Shown piece after piece: positions 34,000 to 43,050 of a stretch of 64,000 nt of DNA (position 1 is its first letter; each line of letters begins with the position of its first letter). Origin of the DNA: Roseobacter sp. (GTDB taxonomy: Bacteria > Pseudomonadota > Alphaproteobacteria > Rhodobacterales > Rhodobacteraceae); assembly GCA_024636495.1 (NCBI GenBank), contig JAGXGZ010000071.1, positions 1 through 64,000 on the forward strand, in the 5' to 3' direction. Position numbers and translations under genes: made by a program. The notes under the pieces are model-generated. The model did not search any database. It saw nothing but the letters and a program-made list of their open reading frames with translations, and was not told the origin of the DNA.

Positions 34000-34455
34000 T
34001 TATTGGGTCGACCGCTTTGGCCGGAACGGCAGCGGCATCAGCCGCACACCTTCGTCAGCAAGCGCCTTGGCCTGATCCAGCCGCGCTTCACCGTAGATCG
34101 ATCGTTCAGGCACCTCGCCTGCGTGCATTGCGCGGGCTTGCTTTACAAAGTCGGTGCCAACGTATTCTGAAGACGCTTCAACCTTTTTGCGCAGCGCGCT
34201 GATCGCCTTTTCCACCTCGGTTTGAGGTTCCGACAGAACAGCCACCGACGTGCTTTTGGACACGTCAGGCTTTGACGGCGCGTCTTGTTTGCCCGTGGTG
34301 ACGCGCGGTGCCATGATGCCTTTGCTCACGCTGGATGACCCACATACGGCACAACTCAGATGCCCGGCCTGCGCCAGCGCATCAAAAGCCGCCGCCGACT
34401 TGAACCAACTGTCAAAGCGGTGGTCTTTGTCACATTTCAGGGTAAATTGGATCAT
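34000..34455 (-). CDS. DUF1178 family protein
   Basis: A 151-residue conserved protein of unknown role. It starts MIQFTLKCDKDHRFDSWFKS and has a putative zinc knuckle (Cys in KCDKDH, CAVCGS), then a charged helical tail (EVEKAISALRKKVEASSEYV) and the family end RSIYGEARLDQAKALADEGV. It commonly neighbours a Nudix gene in this group, as here. Confidence 0.88.
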   Translation of the reverse strand: MIQFTLKCDKDHRFDSWFKSAAAFDALAQAGHLSCAVCGSSSVSKGIMAPRVTTGKQDAPSKPDVSKSTSVAVLSEPQTEVEKAISALRKKVEASSEYVGTDFVKQARAMHAGEVPERSIYGEARLDQAKALADEGVRLMPLPFRPKRSTQ

Positions 34456-34519
34456 ACTGGCTGCAGCTTGCCCTTTGTTGTCACCTTAAACAATCAAATG
34501 GTGCGCATGTCGACCTGCG

Positions 34520-35014
34520 TCAAGCGCTCGCAGGTTGGATACCCGGCTGGAAATCACGAATGATACGGCGCAGTTCAGGTTCTTTGACCAGCTTGATCGC
34601 CTTTCTGCGCGAAACCCATTTGCACCGCCGCTGCCCCGCTTCGGGAAAGCTTTTGGCCCTTGCCTTCACCTCAACCGGATAAAGGAGCGCAATGATGGGC
34701 AACGTGACGCTGTCATCGCGCATTTCTTTTGCGTAGGAATAAACACCCAGACACCCGCCCGTCACGTGTCCGGTCACGCCTGCTTCTTCCCAGGCTTCCT
34801 GCAACACCGCCGCTTCTGGCGTTTTTGCATGCATGGGCCAACCTTTGGGCACGATCCAGCGTTTTGATCGGCGCGAGGTAACCAACAAAATCTGCAAATT
34901 CCCATTGCGCATGCGGTAGCACAGGGCCGCAAATTGCGAGCGGACCTGTCCCTTGCGGGCTCCTTCAAAGGATATGGGCAGTTGTTTGATCATCGCGGTC
35001 CCGGGTCGGGTCAT
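34520..35014 (-). CDS. Nudix hydrolase
   Basis: Hydrolase of nucleoside diphosphate-linked compounds, closest to the diphosphoinositol-polyphosphate-like branch (IVPKGWPMHAKTPEAA). The Nudix box reads VLQEAWEEAGV; the usual Arg before the Glu (REAWEE) is Gln here, while the metal-binding EAWEE glutamates remain. The ATG at 34990 (M9, MIKQLPISF) is an alternative start. The protein is about 160 residues. Activity is probable but not certain given the substitution. Confidence 0.88.
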   Translation of the reverse strand: MTRPGTAMIKQLPISFEGARKGQVRSQFAALCYRMRNGNLQILLVTSRRSKRWIVPKGWPMHAKTPEAAVLQEAWEEAGVTGHVTGGCLGVYSYAKEMRDDSVTLPIIALLYPVEVKARAKSFPEAGQRRCKWVSRRKAIKLVKEPELRRIIRDFQPGIQPASA

Positions 35015-35103
35015 GTGTGTGATACGATTGTTAACCGCTAAGCCGCAGCAATACCAGTGATCCCCTTGCGCGCAATTTGCGCTTGGCAGATAGTGTATGA
35101 ATG

Positions 35104-35829
35104 ATGTCCAAACTGCTTTTTATTCTGGCTCTTTGCCTGCCAGTCGCGGCTTTCGCGCAGCCTGCGCCGGTAACGGTTTTCGCCGCCTCCAGCCTGCGCG
35201 GCGCGCTGGACGAAGTGGTGGCAAGCTATGCAGCGGCGGTGTCTTTGTCGTTTGGCGGGTCAGGCACGATGGCCCGCCAAATTTCGGCTGGCGCACCGGC
35301 TGATCTGGTCATTTTGGCCAACCCGATCTGGATGGACTGGCTTGCAAAAAACGGGCCACCAACCAAGGCCGATCCCGTCGATCTGCTGTCTAACGCTCTG
35401 GTTTTGATCGCGCCCGCGTCATCCACCACAAAGCCCGATCCGGCTAACCTTGCCGCGTCATTGGGAACCGAGCGTATTGCGATGGGTCAGCGCGATGCCG
35501 TCCCTGCCGGGATTTACGCACGCGAATGGCTGCAAACAACGGGCCAGTGGGATGCGCTTGTGCCGCACCTTGCCGAAACTGACAACGTGCGCAGCGCCTT
35601 GGCACTTGTCGCGCGCGGGGAAACACCGCTTGGGGTTGTCTATGCCACCGACGCGCTGGCCGAACCCAAAGTGCGCGTGGTCTACGAGGTTCCAGCCGCT
35701 CAGCACAGCCCCATCACCTATCCGGCTGCCGCTTTCACCGATGCAGGCCACGCGTTTTTGACCCACCTGCAATCGCCAGACAGCCGAGCGATTTTTGCGC
35801 GCTATGGCTTTGCACCGGTCTTTCCATGA
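35104..35829 (+). CDS. modA: Molybdate ABC transporter substrate-binding protein
   Basis: Periplasmic molybdate/tungstate binder. The signal peptide SKLLFILALCLPVAAFAQ is followed by VTVFAASSLRGALDEV and GGSGTMARQISAGAPADLVI, hallmark segments of ModA. Length 241 residues. Its stop overlaps modB by 4 bases. There is no modE repressor in the window. Confidence 0.94.
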   Translation: MSKLLFILALCLPVAAFAQPAPVTVFAASSLRGALDEVVASYAAAVSLSFGGSGTMARQISAGAPADLVILANPIWMDWLAKNGPPTKADPVDLLSNALVLIAPASSTTKPDPANLAASLGTERIAMGQRDAVPAGIYAREWLQTTGQWDALVPHLAETDNVRSALALVARGETPLGVVYATDALAEPKVRVVYEVPAAQHSPITYPAAAFTDAGHAFLTHLQSPDSRAIFARYGFAPVFP

Positions 35830-36515
35830 CGCCAGATGCCGCCGCATGGGACGCGCTGCGCCTGTCGCTATGGGTGGCCGTCTGGGCGACGGTTCTGGCG
35901 ATCCCGCTGGCGCTTTGGGTTGCGTGGGCGCTGGCGCGGCGCGAGTTCTGGGGCAAGGCCCTGCTGAATGCCGCTGTGCATCTGCCCTTGGTGCTGCCCC
36001 CGGTTGTGACAGGATATCTGCTGCTGATCGCATTTGGGCGCACTGCACCGATGGGCCGCGCATTAGAGGCCATTGGCCTGCAGCTTGCGTTTCACTGGTC
36101 GGGCGCAGTGCTGGCTGCGATGATCATGGGCTTTCCGCTCATGGTGCGCGCCATGCGACTGGCCATCGAGGCGGTGGACCCAAAGCTTGAGGAAGCCGCC
36201 GCTTCGCTTGGGGCGCCGCGCAGTGCGGTCTTTACCCGCGTCACTTTGCCCTTGATCCTGCCGGGTATTCTGGCGGGCACCGTCATGGGCTTTGCCAAAG
36301 CGATGGGAGAGTTCGGTGCAACGATTACCTTTGTCGCCAACATCCCCGGCCAGACCCAGACCCTGCCAAGCGCAATCTGGTCGGCCTTGCAAATACCGGG
36401 AGGTGAAAATCAGGCCGTTATCATGGTACTGATGGCCTGCGCCGTGGCGGTTTCTGCCGTCTTGCTGTCCGAGGTGCTGGCCAGACGCGTTGCCAAAAGG
36501 ATATCGGGCGCATGA
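35826..36515 (+). CDS. modB: Molybdate ABC transporter permease
   Basis: Inner-membrane permease with five to six helices. The EAA loop that contacts ModC reads LEEAASLGAPRSAVFTRVTL in part (EEAAASLGAPRSAVF), and FAKAMGEFGATITFVANIPG is typical of ModB. The 229-residue length is normal. It is coupled to modA and modC by 4-base overlaps. Confidence 0.94.
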   Translation: MTPDAAAWDALRLSLWVAVWATVLAIPLALWVAWALARREFWGKALLNAAVHLPLVLPPVVTGYLLLIAFGRTAPMGRALEAIGLQLAFHWSGAVLAAMIMGFPLMVRAMRLAIEAVDPKLEEAAASLGAPRSAVFTRVTLPLILPGILAGTVMGFAKAMGEFGATITFVANIPGQTQTLPSAIWSALQIPGGENQAVIMVLMACAVAVSAVLLSEVLARRVAKRISGA

Positions 36516-37600
36516 GCCTGTCTTTGTCCCTTGCCCACCGCTTTGCTGATTTCGAGCTGGACATCACGCTTGACGCGGGGCCGGGCATTACCGCGCTATT
36601 TGGGCGGTCAGGCGCAGGAAAAACGACCGTCATCAATGCGGTAGGGGGAATTTTGCGCCCTGATACTGGCAAAATCACAATCGACGGCAAGGTGCTTGTC
36701 GATACGCACAAAGGCATTTTTATCCCCCCCCACAAACGCCGTCTTGGCACGGTGTTCCAAGATGCACGGCTGTTTCCGCATCTCAGCGTGGCCCAAAACC
36801 TTGTGTTCGGGGCGCGCTATGCCCCAGGCGGCAGCGACGGCCCTGCACTGGCGGATGTGGTGACACTACTGGGTCTTGAAGACTTGCTTGACCGCGCGCC
36901 AGCCACCTTGTCGGGGGGGCAAAAGCAGCGGGTCGCCTTGGGCCGCGCCTTGCTGAGCCATCCGCGCATGTTGCTGATGGATGAACCGCTGGCCAGCCTT
37001 GACGGGCCGCGCAAACAGGAAATCCTGCCGTTTCTGGAACGTCTGCGCGACGGGCCACTGGGCCTGCCCATCCTTTATGTCAGCCATGCGGTAGATGAAA
37101 TCGCGCGGCTAGCCGATACGCTGGTGCTGATCCAGAACGGGCGCGTACAGGCGCAAGGCCCGCTGTTTGACGTCATGTCGGACCCGGCTGCCGTGCCATT
37201 GTTGGGGGTCCGCGAAGCGGGCGCTGTGATCGAGGCGGATGTGCTCGCGCATGGCGCTGACGGAATCTCGACCCTGCGAATCAGCGCCGGAGAGATCGAG
37301 TTGCCCGGCGTTCAGGCGCAAGTCGGGTCGCGGGTGCGCTTGCGGGTCTTGGCGCAAGACGTGATCTTGTCGCTCAACCGGCCAGAGGGGCTTAGCTCAG
37401 TCAACGTTTTGCCGGTCGAGATTGAGGATATTCACCCCGGCGACGGACCCGGTGCCGCCATCGCACTGCGCGCCGGATCAGATCGCTTGCTCAGCCGCGT
37501 TACGGCCCGCGCAGTCGCGGAACTGGGCCTTGCAACCGGTTTGAAATGCTACGCAATTTTGAAAGCAACCACCGTGGCACCGGGCAGCATTGGCCGCTAG
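36512..37600 (+). CDS. modC: Molybdate ABC transporter ATP-binding protein
   Basis: ATPase of the molybdate importer. Walker A GRSGAGKTT (about 31-39), signature LSGGQKQRVALGRALL, Walker B MLLMDEPLASLD, H-loop VSHAVDE, then a C-terminal molybdate-binding TOBE domain (about 290-360) that can sense oxyanion. The 362-residue length matches ModC. Last gene of modABC. Confidence 0.95.
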   Translation: MSLSLSLAHRFADFELDITLDAGPGITALFGRSGAGKTTVINAVGGILRPDTGKITIDGKVLVDTHKGIFIPPHKRRLGTVFQDARLFPHLSVAQNLVFGARYAPGGSDGPALADVVTLLGLEDLLDRAPATLSGGQKQRVALGRALLSHPRMLLMDEPLASLDGPRKQEILPFLERLRDGPLGLPILYVSHAVDEIARLADTLVLIQNGRVQAQGPLFDVMSDPAAVPLLGVREAGAVIEADVLAHGADGISTLRISAGEIELPGVQAQVGSRVRLRVLAQDVILSLNRPEGLSSVNVLPVEIEDIHPGDGPGAAIALRAGSDRLLSRVTARAVAELGLATGLKCYAILKATTVAPGSIGR

Positions 37601-37610
37601 AAAAGCGCCT

Positions 37611-38375
37611 TTAGGCCAGCCGCTTGCGCCCGACCTTTACGCGGAACCGTTCAACCAGCGCCTCATGCGGAATATCCGCATCAATCGCCAGCTTGCGCAG
37701 CCCGAAATGCACATGCGCCATGTCTTCGTAATAGCTGGTATAAGCGTAATTGGTCGCAGCCCCTGCAACAGCGCCCAACACAGGCACTGCTTGTGCTGCC
37801 AGCTTTTGCCCCAACACAACGGCCAATCTGGGGGCAACCTTGGCAATCACCGCCTGCATCGCACGCCCGCTAAGCGCGATGCGCGCAGACAGAAACCCAA
37901 GATCGGCCCCGTCGTCATCCGACAGTGGACCCGCAGCGGCAAAAACCTGCACGCAATCGAACTGCACATTCTCGGCATAGGGGTCAAAGCCGTGCTCGAC
38001 AGCAACCCCTTGGATCACCCGCAACAAAAGCGTCGTGGTCACGGGCAGCTCGGCCAGCGCAGTGGGCAAACCACCGGCCCCGCCAGCCGCCCCCATCGCG
38101 GCACTGACCGCTTGGTTCAGCCAGCTTTTTTGATCCGGCACCATTGACCGCGTAGATGTTGCGGCCTTCATGGCCTGCCCCAACGCCTTAACGGTCGCGG
38201 TTTCCAGATTGCGGCGCACAGCCCCCGGCAATTTGTCGATCAATCCTTCGGCGCTGCCGCCAATCAGGTTCAGCACGTTGATGCCAACGCCGCCCGCACC
38301 TTTGTAGCGTGCCGCAAGCTGATCAAGGCGGGTTTCGACATCCACCACGGTGGCTTGGTCGCTTTCAATCTGCAT
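37611..38375 (-). CDS. EcsC family protein
   Basis: A 254-residue protein of the EcsC group, predicted to be peripheral to the membrane and of unknown biochemical role. Recognisable parts are DQLAARYKGAGGVGINVLN, SAAMGAAGGAGGLPTALAEL, LPVTTTLLLRVIQGVA and QAVPVLGAVAGAATNYAYTS. It converges on modC with a 10-base gap. Confidence 0.85.
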   Translation of the reverse strand: MQIESDQATVVDVETRLDQLAARYKGAGGVGINVLNLIGGSAEGLIDKLPGAVRRNLETATVKALGQAMKAATSTRSMVPDQKSWLNQAVSAAMGAAGGAGGLPTALAELPVTTTLLLRVIQGVAVEHGFDPYAENVQFDCVQVFAAAGPLSDDDGADLGFLSARIALSGRAMQAVIAKVAPRLAVVLGQKLAAQAVPVLGAVAGAATNYAYTSYYEDMAHVHFGLRKLAIDADIPHEALVERFRVKVGRKRLA

Positions 38376-38426
38376 AAACTGACTCCGGCTGCATATGTGA
38401 AGATGTGGGGCGACAGGACTGCTGTT

Positions 38427-38915
38427 TCAATGCGTCCAAGCAGTAACATCGCCCGCAATCGCGTCCCATGCGCCTGCAACCAGCGCACGGCCCAACACGC
38501 GCGCCGGGTTCGTCGGCGGCGGCATCACCACATCGCCTAACAGGCTAAAACCAAAACGTTCATAATAGGGCGCGTCGCCCACCAGCATCACCCGCTCCCA
38601 GCCCAGCGGGGCGGCACGGGTCAGACTGTCTTCGATCAAAAATGCGCCAAGTCCCTCGCCCTGACGGGTCGGATGCACGGCCACAGGCCCCAGTAATAAG
38701 GCCGGGGCCTTGCCGACGCGCACTGGCCAATAGCGGATCGCACCGGCCAGAATGCCGTCCGCGTCCCGCGCCACATGACTTAAGCCGGCTACAGGCGGCA
38801 CGCCATCGCGCAAACGGTAAGATGACAATGCCTCGCGGCCCGGCGCAAAGCAGGTGTCATAAAGCGCCTCGACCTCCCAATGATCGGCTGCGGTTTCCGG
38901 GTTCAATTGATACAC
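38427..38915 (-). CDS. GNAT family N-acetyltransferase
   Basis: A 162-residue acetyl-CoA-dependent transferase. The acetyl-CoA binding motif A reads LGPVAVHPTRQGEGLGAFLI, followed by VMLVGDAPYYERFGF, as in YhbS-like acetyltransferases. Substrate unknown. Confidence 0.88.
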   Translation of the reverse strand: MYQLNPETAADHWEVEALYDTCFAPGREALSSYRLRDGVPPVAGLSHVARDADGILAGAIRYWPVRVGKAPALLLGPVAVHPTRQGEGLGAFLIEDSLTRAAPLGWERVMLVGDAPYYERFGFSLLGDVVMPPPTNPARVLGRALVAGAWDAIAGDVTAWTH

Positions 38916-38999
38916 GTGTCACGGCCCTGTTGGCAGTTTTGAGGTAGCAAAGCCTTTAACATGACGCTAGCCATGGGTGCAAACCATGAGGAGAGTTTG

Positions 39000-39605
39000 A
39001 TGTTCTATCGCCCGCAAGACGGCCATTCCCTGCCACACAATCCGTTCAACGCAATCGTAACGCCCCGGCCAATCGGCTGGATTTCGACCCGCGATGCCCA
39101 AGGGCGCGACAATCTTGCCCCCTATTCATTTTTCAACGGGGTGGCCTATGTGCCCCCGCAGGTGATGTTCGCCTCGACCGGAACCAAAGCCGATGTGGAT
39201 GGCACCAAAGACAGCATGGCCAACATCCGTGAAACCGGCGTATTTTGCGTAAATATCGTGGAATATGCGATGCGCGATGCGATGAACGCATCTTCGGCAA
39301 CCCTGCCCCACGGCACGGATGAGTTCGGCCATGCGGGAATCGAAAAGGCCGAATGCACCGAGATCGCCTGCCCGCGCGTGTCCAACGCCCCCGCCAGCTT
39401 GGAGTGTCGGATGACGCAGATGGTCAAGATCGAAGGGGAAAGCAATTTCGTCGTCTTTGGCGAAGTCATCGGCGTGCACATGCGCGACGAGTGTATCGTT
39501 GACGGGCGCTTTGACGTGACCACCTATCAGCCACTGTCGCGTCTGGGCTACCGCGACTACGCCCGCGTCACGGACGTGTTCGAGATCATTCGCCCGGACG
39601 ATTAA
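39000..39605 (+). CDS. Flavin reductase-like domain protein
   Basis: FMN-binding split-barrel protein of about 201 residues. The ATG at 39000 is chosen because GAGGAG lies about 8 bases upstream; the frame is open 39 bases further. Motifs include TPRPIGWISTRDAQGRDNLA, APYSFFNGVAYVPPQVMFAS and GVFCVNIVEYAMRDAMNAS. Such proteins bind FMN; partner and substrate are unknown. Confidence 0.9.
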   Translation: MFYRPQDGHSLPHNPFNAIVTPRPIGWISTRDAQGRDNLAPYSFFNGVAYVPPQVMFASTGTKADVDGTKDSMANIRETGVFCVNIVEYAMRDAMNASSATLPHGTDEFGHAGIEKAECTEIACPRVSNAPASLECRMTQMVKIEGESNFVVFGEVIGVHMRDECIVDGRFDVTTYQPLSRLGYRDYARVTDVFEIIRPDD

Positions 39606-39613
39606 GGCGCTGA

Positions 39614-39656
39614 CCGGAATTTTCAAAAATTCCGGTCCGTTTTTTGCAAAAAACGG
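39614..39656. terminator. Two adjacent hairpins, bidirectional terminator
   Basis: Between two convergent genes lie CCGGAATTTTCAAAAATTCCGG in the form of an inverted repeat (39614-39635) and a second one, CCGTTTTTTGCAAAAAACGG (39637-39656). The T runs suit termination in both directions. Confidence 0.7.
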
Positions 39657-39666
39657 CTAGCCCCGC

Positions 39667-41325
39667 TTAGTGGCCGCCCAAGATGCCGGTGCGCACCTGA
39701 TAGTTGACGGCGATCTGATACTCAGGATCGTCGTCGCTATCGATCATCAGATGGCCCGCCTTGTTCAGCAAACGATGGCAGTCGCGGCTCAGGTGGCGCA
39801 GCTGCACACGCTTACCGGCTTCCTCATATTTCCCAGCAATTGTCTCGATGGCTTGCAACGCCGATTGGTCAACCACACGGCTGTCCGCAAAGTCCACAAT
39901 CACCTCGGATGGATCGTCAAGCACATTGAAAAGCTCGACAAACCCTTCGGAAGACCCAAAGAATAACGGGCCCTGCACCTGATAGACCTTGGCCCCTTCG
40001 GGTGTCAGATACGTCTTGGCATGGATCCGGCGCGAATTGTTCCACGCATAGGCCAATGCGGACACGATCACGCCCACCACAACAGCAACCGCAAGGTCTT
40101 TGTACACGGTAACAACCGTCACCAGCAGGATCACAAACGCATCCGTCATCGGCACTTTGCGCAGGATCGTGAGCGAGTTCCACGCAAAGGTCCCGATCAC
40201 CACCATGAACATCACCCCCACAAGGGCCGCCAGCGGAATCAATTCGATCACCGATGATCCGACAAGAATGAACAACAACAAGAACACAGCCGCCGCGATC
40301 CCCGCCACACGGGTGCGCCCGCCGGATTTCACGTTGATCATCGACTGGCCGATCATGGCACAACCGCCCATCCCCCCGAAAAATCCTGTCACGGTGTTGG
40401 CAACACCTTGGGCGATACATTCCTGACTGGCCCCGCCGCGTGTGTTGGTCATATCGCTCACAAGGTTCAACGTTAGAAGGGATTCAATCAAACCGATGGC
40501 TGCCAAAATCACCGCATAGGGCAGGATGATATAAAATGTTTCCATATTGAAAGGTGCAAGGGCTGTGCCGTAAATCCCCAGCCCCTCACCAAAGGGAAGG
40601 TGGAACATCGGAAAGCCGCCCTCGATCGAGGCCAGATCGCCCACACGCGGCACATCCATACCAGTGGCGATCACCACAACGGCGACGATTCCGATCCCTG
40701 CAAGCGGAGCCGGAATCAGTTTGGTCAAACGCGGCATGACCCAGATGATTGCCATGGTCGCGGCCACAAGGGCCAGCATCAGCAAAAGGGGCTGACCCGA
40801 CAGCCATTCACCCCCGCCCATGCCATGGCCTGTGTCCACCATCGTGCCGGGCACCTTGAACTGGCTCATTTGGGCAAGAAAGATAACGATCGCCAGACCG
40901 TTCACGAAACCCAACATCACAGGATGCGGCACCAGCCGGATGAACTTGCCCCATTTCATAACGCCGGCAAATACCTGAATCAGGCCCATCAGAATGACCG
41001 TGACGAACAGATATTCAACACCGTGCTGTGCGACCAACGCCACCATTACAACGGCCAAAGCGCCTGTCGCACCCGAAATCATCCCCGGACGCCCCCCGAT
41101 CAGCGCCGTAATCAGCCCCACCAGAAATGCCGCGTAAAGCCCCACCAAAGGATGCACCCCGGCGACAAATGCAAAAGCCACCGCTTCGGGCACCAACGCC
41201 AAGGCAACGGTCAAGCCAGATAGCAGTTCGATCCGGATACGTGATGGCGAAAACCCTTCTCCCGGCATCCACCGCAGGTCGGTCACGTCTAGGTTCTTTG
41301 TGAAGCTGCGGAATGTGGCACGCAC
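39667..41325 (-). CDS. SulP family anion transporter with STAS domain
   Basis: Inner-membrane transporter for sulfate, bicarbonate or a related anion. It has about 10-14 helices starting with LLSGLTVALALVPEAVAFAF, the family segment GGRPGMISGATGALAVVMVA and, near residue 340, GFFGGMGGCAMIGQSMINVK, then a C-terminal STAS domain (PLFFGSSEGFVELFNVLDDP, VDQSALQAIETIA). The GTG at 41325 follows GAAGGATG and is preferred over the first in-frame codon at 41403. Substrate cannot be read from sequence. Confidence 0.9.
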   Translation of the reverse strand: MRATFRSFTKNLDVTDLRWMPGEGFSPSRIRIELLSGLTVALALVPEAVAFAFVAGVHPLVGLYAAFLVGLITALIGGRPGMISGATGALAVVMVALVAQHGVEYLFVTVILMGLIQVFAGVMKWGKFIRLVPHPVMLGFVNGLAIVIFLAQMSQFKVPGTMVDTGHGMGGGEWLSGQPLLLMLALVAATMAIIWVMPRLTKLIPAPLAGIGIVAVVVIATGMDVPRVGDLASIEGGFPMFHLPFGEGLGIYGTALAPFNMETFYIILPYAVILAAIGLIESLLTLNLVSDMTNTRGGASQECIAQGVANTVTGFFGGMGGCAMIGQSMINVKSGGRTRVAGIAAAVFLLLFILVGSSVIELIPLAALVGVMFMVVIGTFAWNSLTILRKVPMTDAFVILLVTVVTVYKDLAVAVVVGVIVSALAYAWNNSRRIHAKTYLTPEGAKVYQVQGPLFFGSSEGFVELFNVLDDPSEVIVDFADSRVVDQSALQAIETIAGKYEEAGKRVQLRHLSRDCHRLLNKAGHLMIDSDDDPEYQIAVNYQVRTGILGGH

Positions 41326-41486
41326 GATGGGGCATCCTTCGAATGATAAAGTCGGAAACTCTTTCGCGCTGACTAGACCAAACCTGCCCAGATGGAAACC
41401 CAAGGCCTGTCCAGCCCGCTGGTTTCGGGGTTTTAATTGCAGCTATCCTTGATACTCTGAGCGCAAATCAATCCAGAGGCATCGCC

Positions 41487-42359
41487 ATGACACAGACCAA
41501 AATTGCCGTAATCGGCGGCTCGGGCATCTATGATATCGACGGGCTTGAGGGGGCAGAATGGCTTACCGTAAAGGGGCCCTGGGGGGCACCATCGGACGCC
41601 ATCCTGACTGGCACGCTGGACGGGGTCGAGATGGCATTTCTACCGCGTCACGGTCGGGGCCATGTCCATTCGCCCTCTAGCGTGCCTTACCGTGCCAATA
41701 TTGACGCGCTCAAGCGGTTGGGCTGCACAGATGTCATCAGCGTATCGGCCTGCGGGTCATTTCGCGAAGAGATGGCACCGGGTGATTTCGTGATCGTCGA
41801 CCAGTTCATCGACCGAACCTTTGCGCGCGAAAAGTCATTCTTTGGCACCGGCTGCGTCGCCCATGTGAGCGTCGCCCATCCCACCTGCCCGCGCCTGAGC
41901 GACGCCTGCGAAGCTGCCGCAAAGGATGCCGAGATCAAAGTGCATCGCGGCGGCACCTACCTGGCAATGGAAGGGCCGCAGTTTTCGACGCTTGCGGAAT
42001 CCAATATGTACCGGGAAAGCTGGGGGGCCGACGTGATCGGCATGACCAATATGCCCGAGGCCAAACTGGCCCGCGAAGCCGAGCTTTGCTATGCCTCTGT
42101 CGCGATGATCACCGATTACGACAGCTGGCACCCAGACCACGGCGAAGTGGATGTGACCAAGATTATCGAGACCCTGATGGGCAATGCCGACAAGGGCCGC
42201 CAGCTTGTCGCGCGCGTGCCCGCCTTGCTGGGGGCCACGCGCGAGGCTTGCCCGCATGGCTGCGACCGCGCGCTGGAGTTTGCGATCATGACACAGCCGG
42301 AAATGCGCGACCCCGTCTTGATGGCGAAACTGGATGCGGTGGCGGGCCGGGTGATTTAA
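41487..42359 (+). CDS. mtnP: S-methyl-5'-thioadenosine phosphorylase
   Basis: Splits methylthioadenosine, a by-product of polyamine synthesis, into adenine and methylthioribose-1-phosphate. The 290-residue protein shows KIAVIGGSGIYDI, FLPRHGRGHVHSPSSVPYRA, GTYLAMEGPQFSTLAESNMY and GMTNMPEAKLAREAELCYA. The apt gene follows, so the adenine released can be recycled at once. Confidence 0.95.
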   Translation: MTQTKIAVIGGSGIYDIDGLEGAEWLTVKGPWGAPSDAILTGTLDGVEMAFLPRHGRGHVHSPSSVPYRANIDALKRLGCTDVISVSACGSFREEMAPGDFVIVDQFIDRTFAREKSFFGTGCVAHVSVAHPTCPRLSDACEAAAKDAEIKVHRGGTYLAMEGPQFSTLAESNMYRESWGADVIGMTNMPEAKLAREAELCYASVAMITDYDSWHPDHGEVDVTKIIETLMGNADKGRQLVARVPALLGATREACPHGCDRALEFAIMTQPEMRDPVLMAKLDAVAGRVI

Positions 42360-42461
42360 GAAGAAACGCGCCATGCCCGGCGGGTCGGGTTATGAGTATT
42401 TTTAAAAGGGTGAAGATAAGGGGGCTGTCCTTTGTCTGCCCTTGGGTTTTGGGAGAACCAG

Positions 42462-42992
42462 ATGAAACAGGTTCAGGACTATATTCGCACCATCGTCGAT
42501 TTCCCCCATGAGGGGATCATGTTTCGCGATGTGACAACGCTTTTTGCTGATCCGCGCGGGTTTCGCATGGCGATTGACCAGATGCTGCACCCCTATGCAG
42601 GGTTCGATATCGACAAGGTTGTGGGGCTTGAGGCGCGCGGTTTCATCCTAGGCGGGGCAATTGCGCATCAGCTTTCTGTGGGGTTCGTGCCGATCCGCAA
42701 AAAAGGGAAGTTGCCGGGGCGCACGATCTCGCAGGATTATACGTTGGAATACGGCGAGGCGATTGTTGAAATTCACGACGATGCGATCCAGCCCGGAGAG
42801 CGGGTTTTGGTCGTCGATGATCTGCTGGCCACGGGCGGGACTGCCGAGGCTGGCATCAAGTTGATCGAGCGCTTGGGCGGCGAGATCGTTTCGTGTTCGT
42901 TCATCATTGATCTGCCAGAGCTTGGTGGGCGCAAACGGTTGGAAGCCATGGGCATGGATGTTCACGCACTTTGTGCTTTTGACGGGATGTGA
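42462..42992 (+). CDS. apt: Adenine phosphoribosyltransferase
   Basis: Converts adenine and PRPP to AMP. From the ATG at 42462 (GGGAG upstream) the protein has 176 residues: [35 protein letters not shown], and the PRPP-binding loop [16 protein letters not shown]. It lies about 100 bases behind mtnP. An in-frame start at 42432 is less likely because homologues begin at the later Met. Confidence 0.95.
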   Translation: MKQVQDYIRTIVDFPHEGIMFRDVTTLFADPRGFRMAIDQMLHPYAGFDIDKVVGLEARGFILGGAIAHQLSVGFVPIRKKGKLPGRTISQDYTLEYGEAIVEIHDDAIQPGERVLVVDDLLATGGTAEAGIKLIERLGGEIVSCSFIIDLPELGGRKRLEAMGMDVHALCAFDGM

Positions 42993-43049
42993 GGGGGCCC
43001 TGCCCCCCGCCCTTTGGGCGTCCCCCGGGATATTTTTGAGCCAGAGAAG
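42993..43049 (+). repeat. Intergenic hairpin element, copy B (behind apt)
   Basis: Directly after the apt stop: a GC-rich block with CGCCCTTTGGGCG, then GGGATATTTTTGAGCCAGAG. Matches copies A and C in order and orientation relative to the upstream gene. It fills the space between apt and the convergent oxidase gene and probably ends transcription. Confidence 0.72.
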
Positions 43050-43050
43050 T

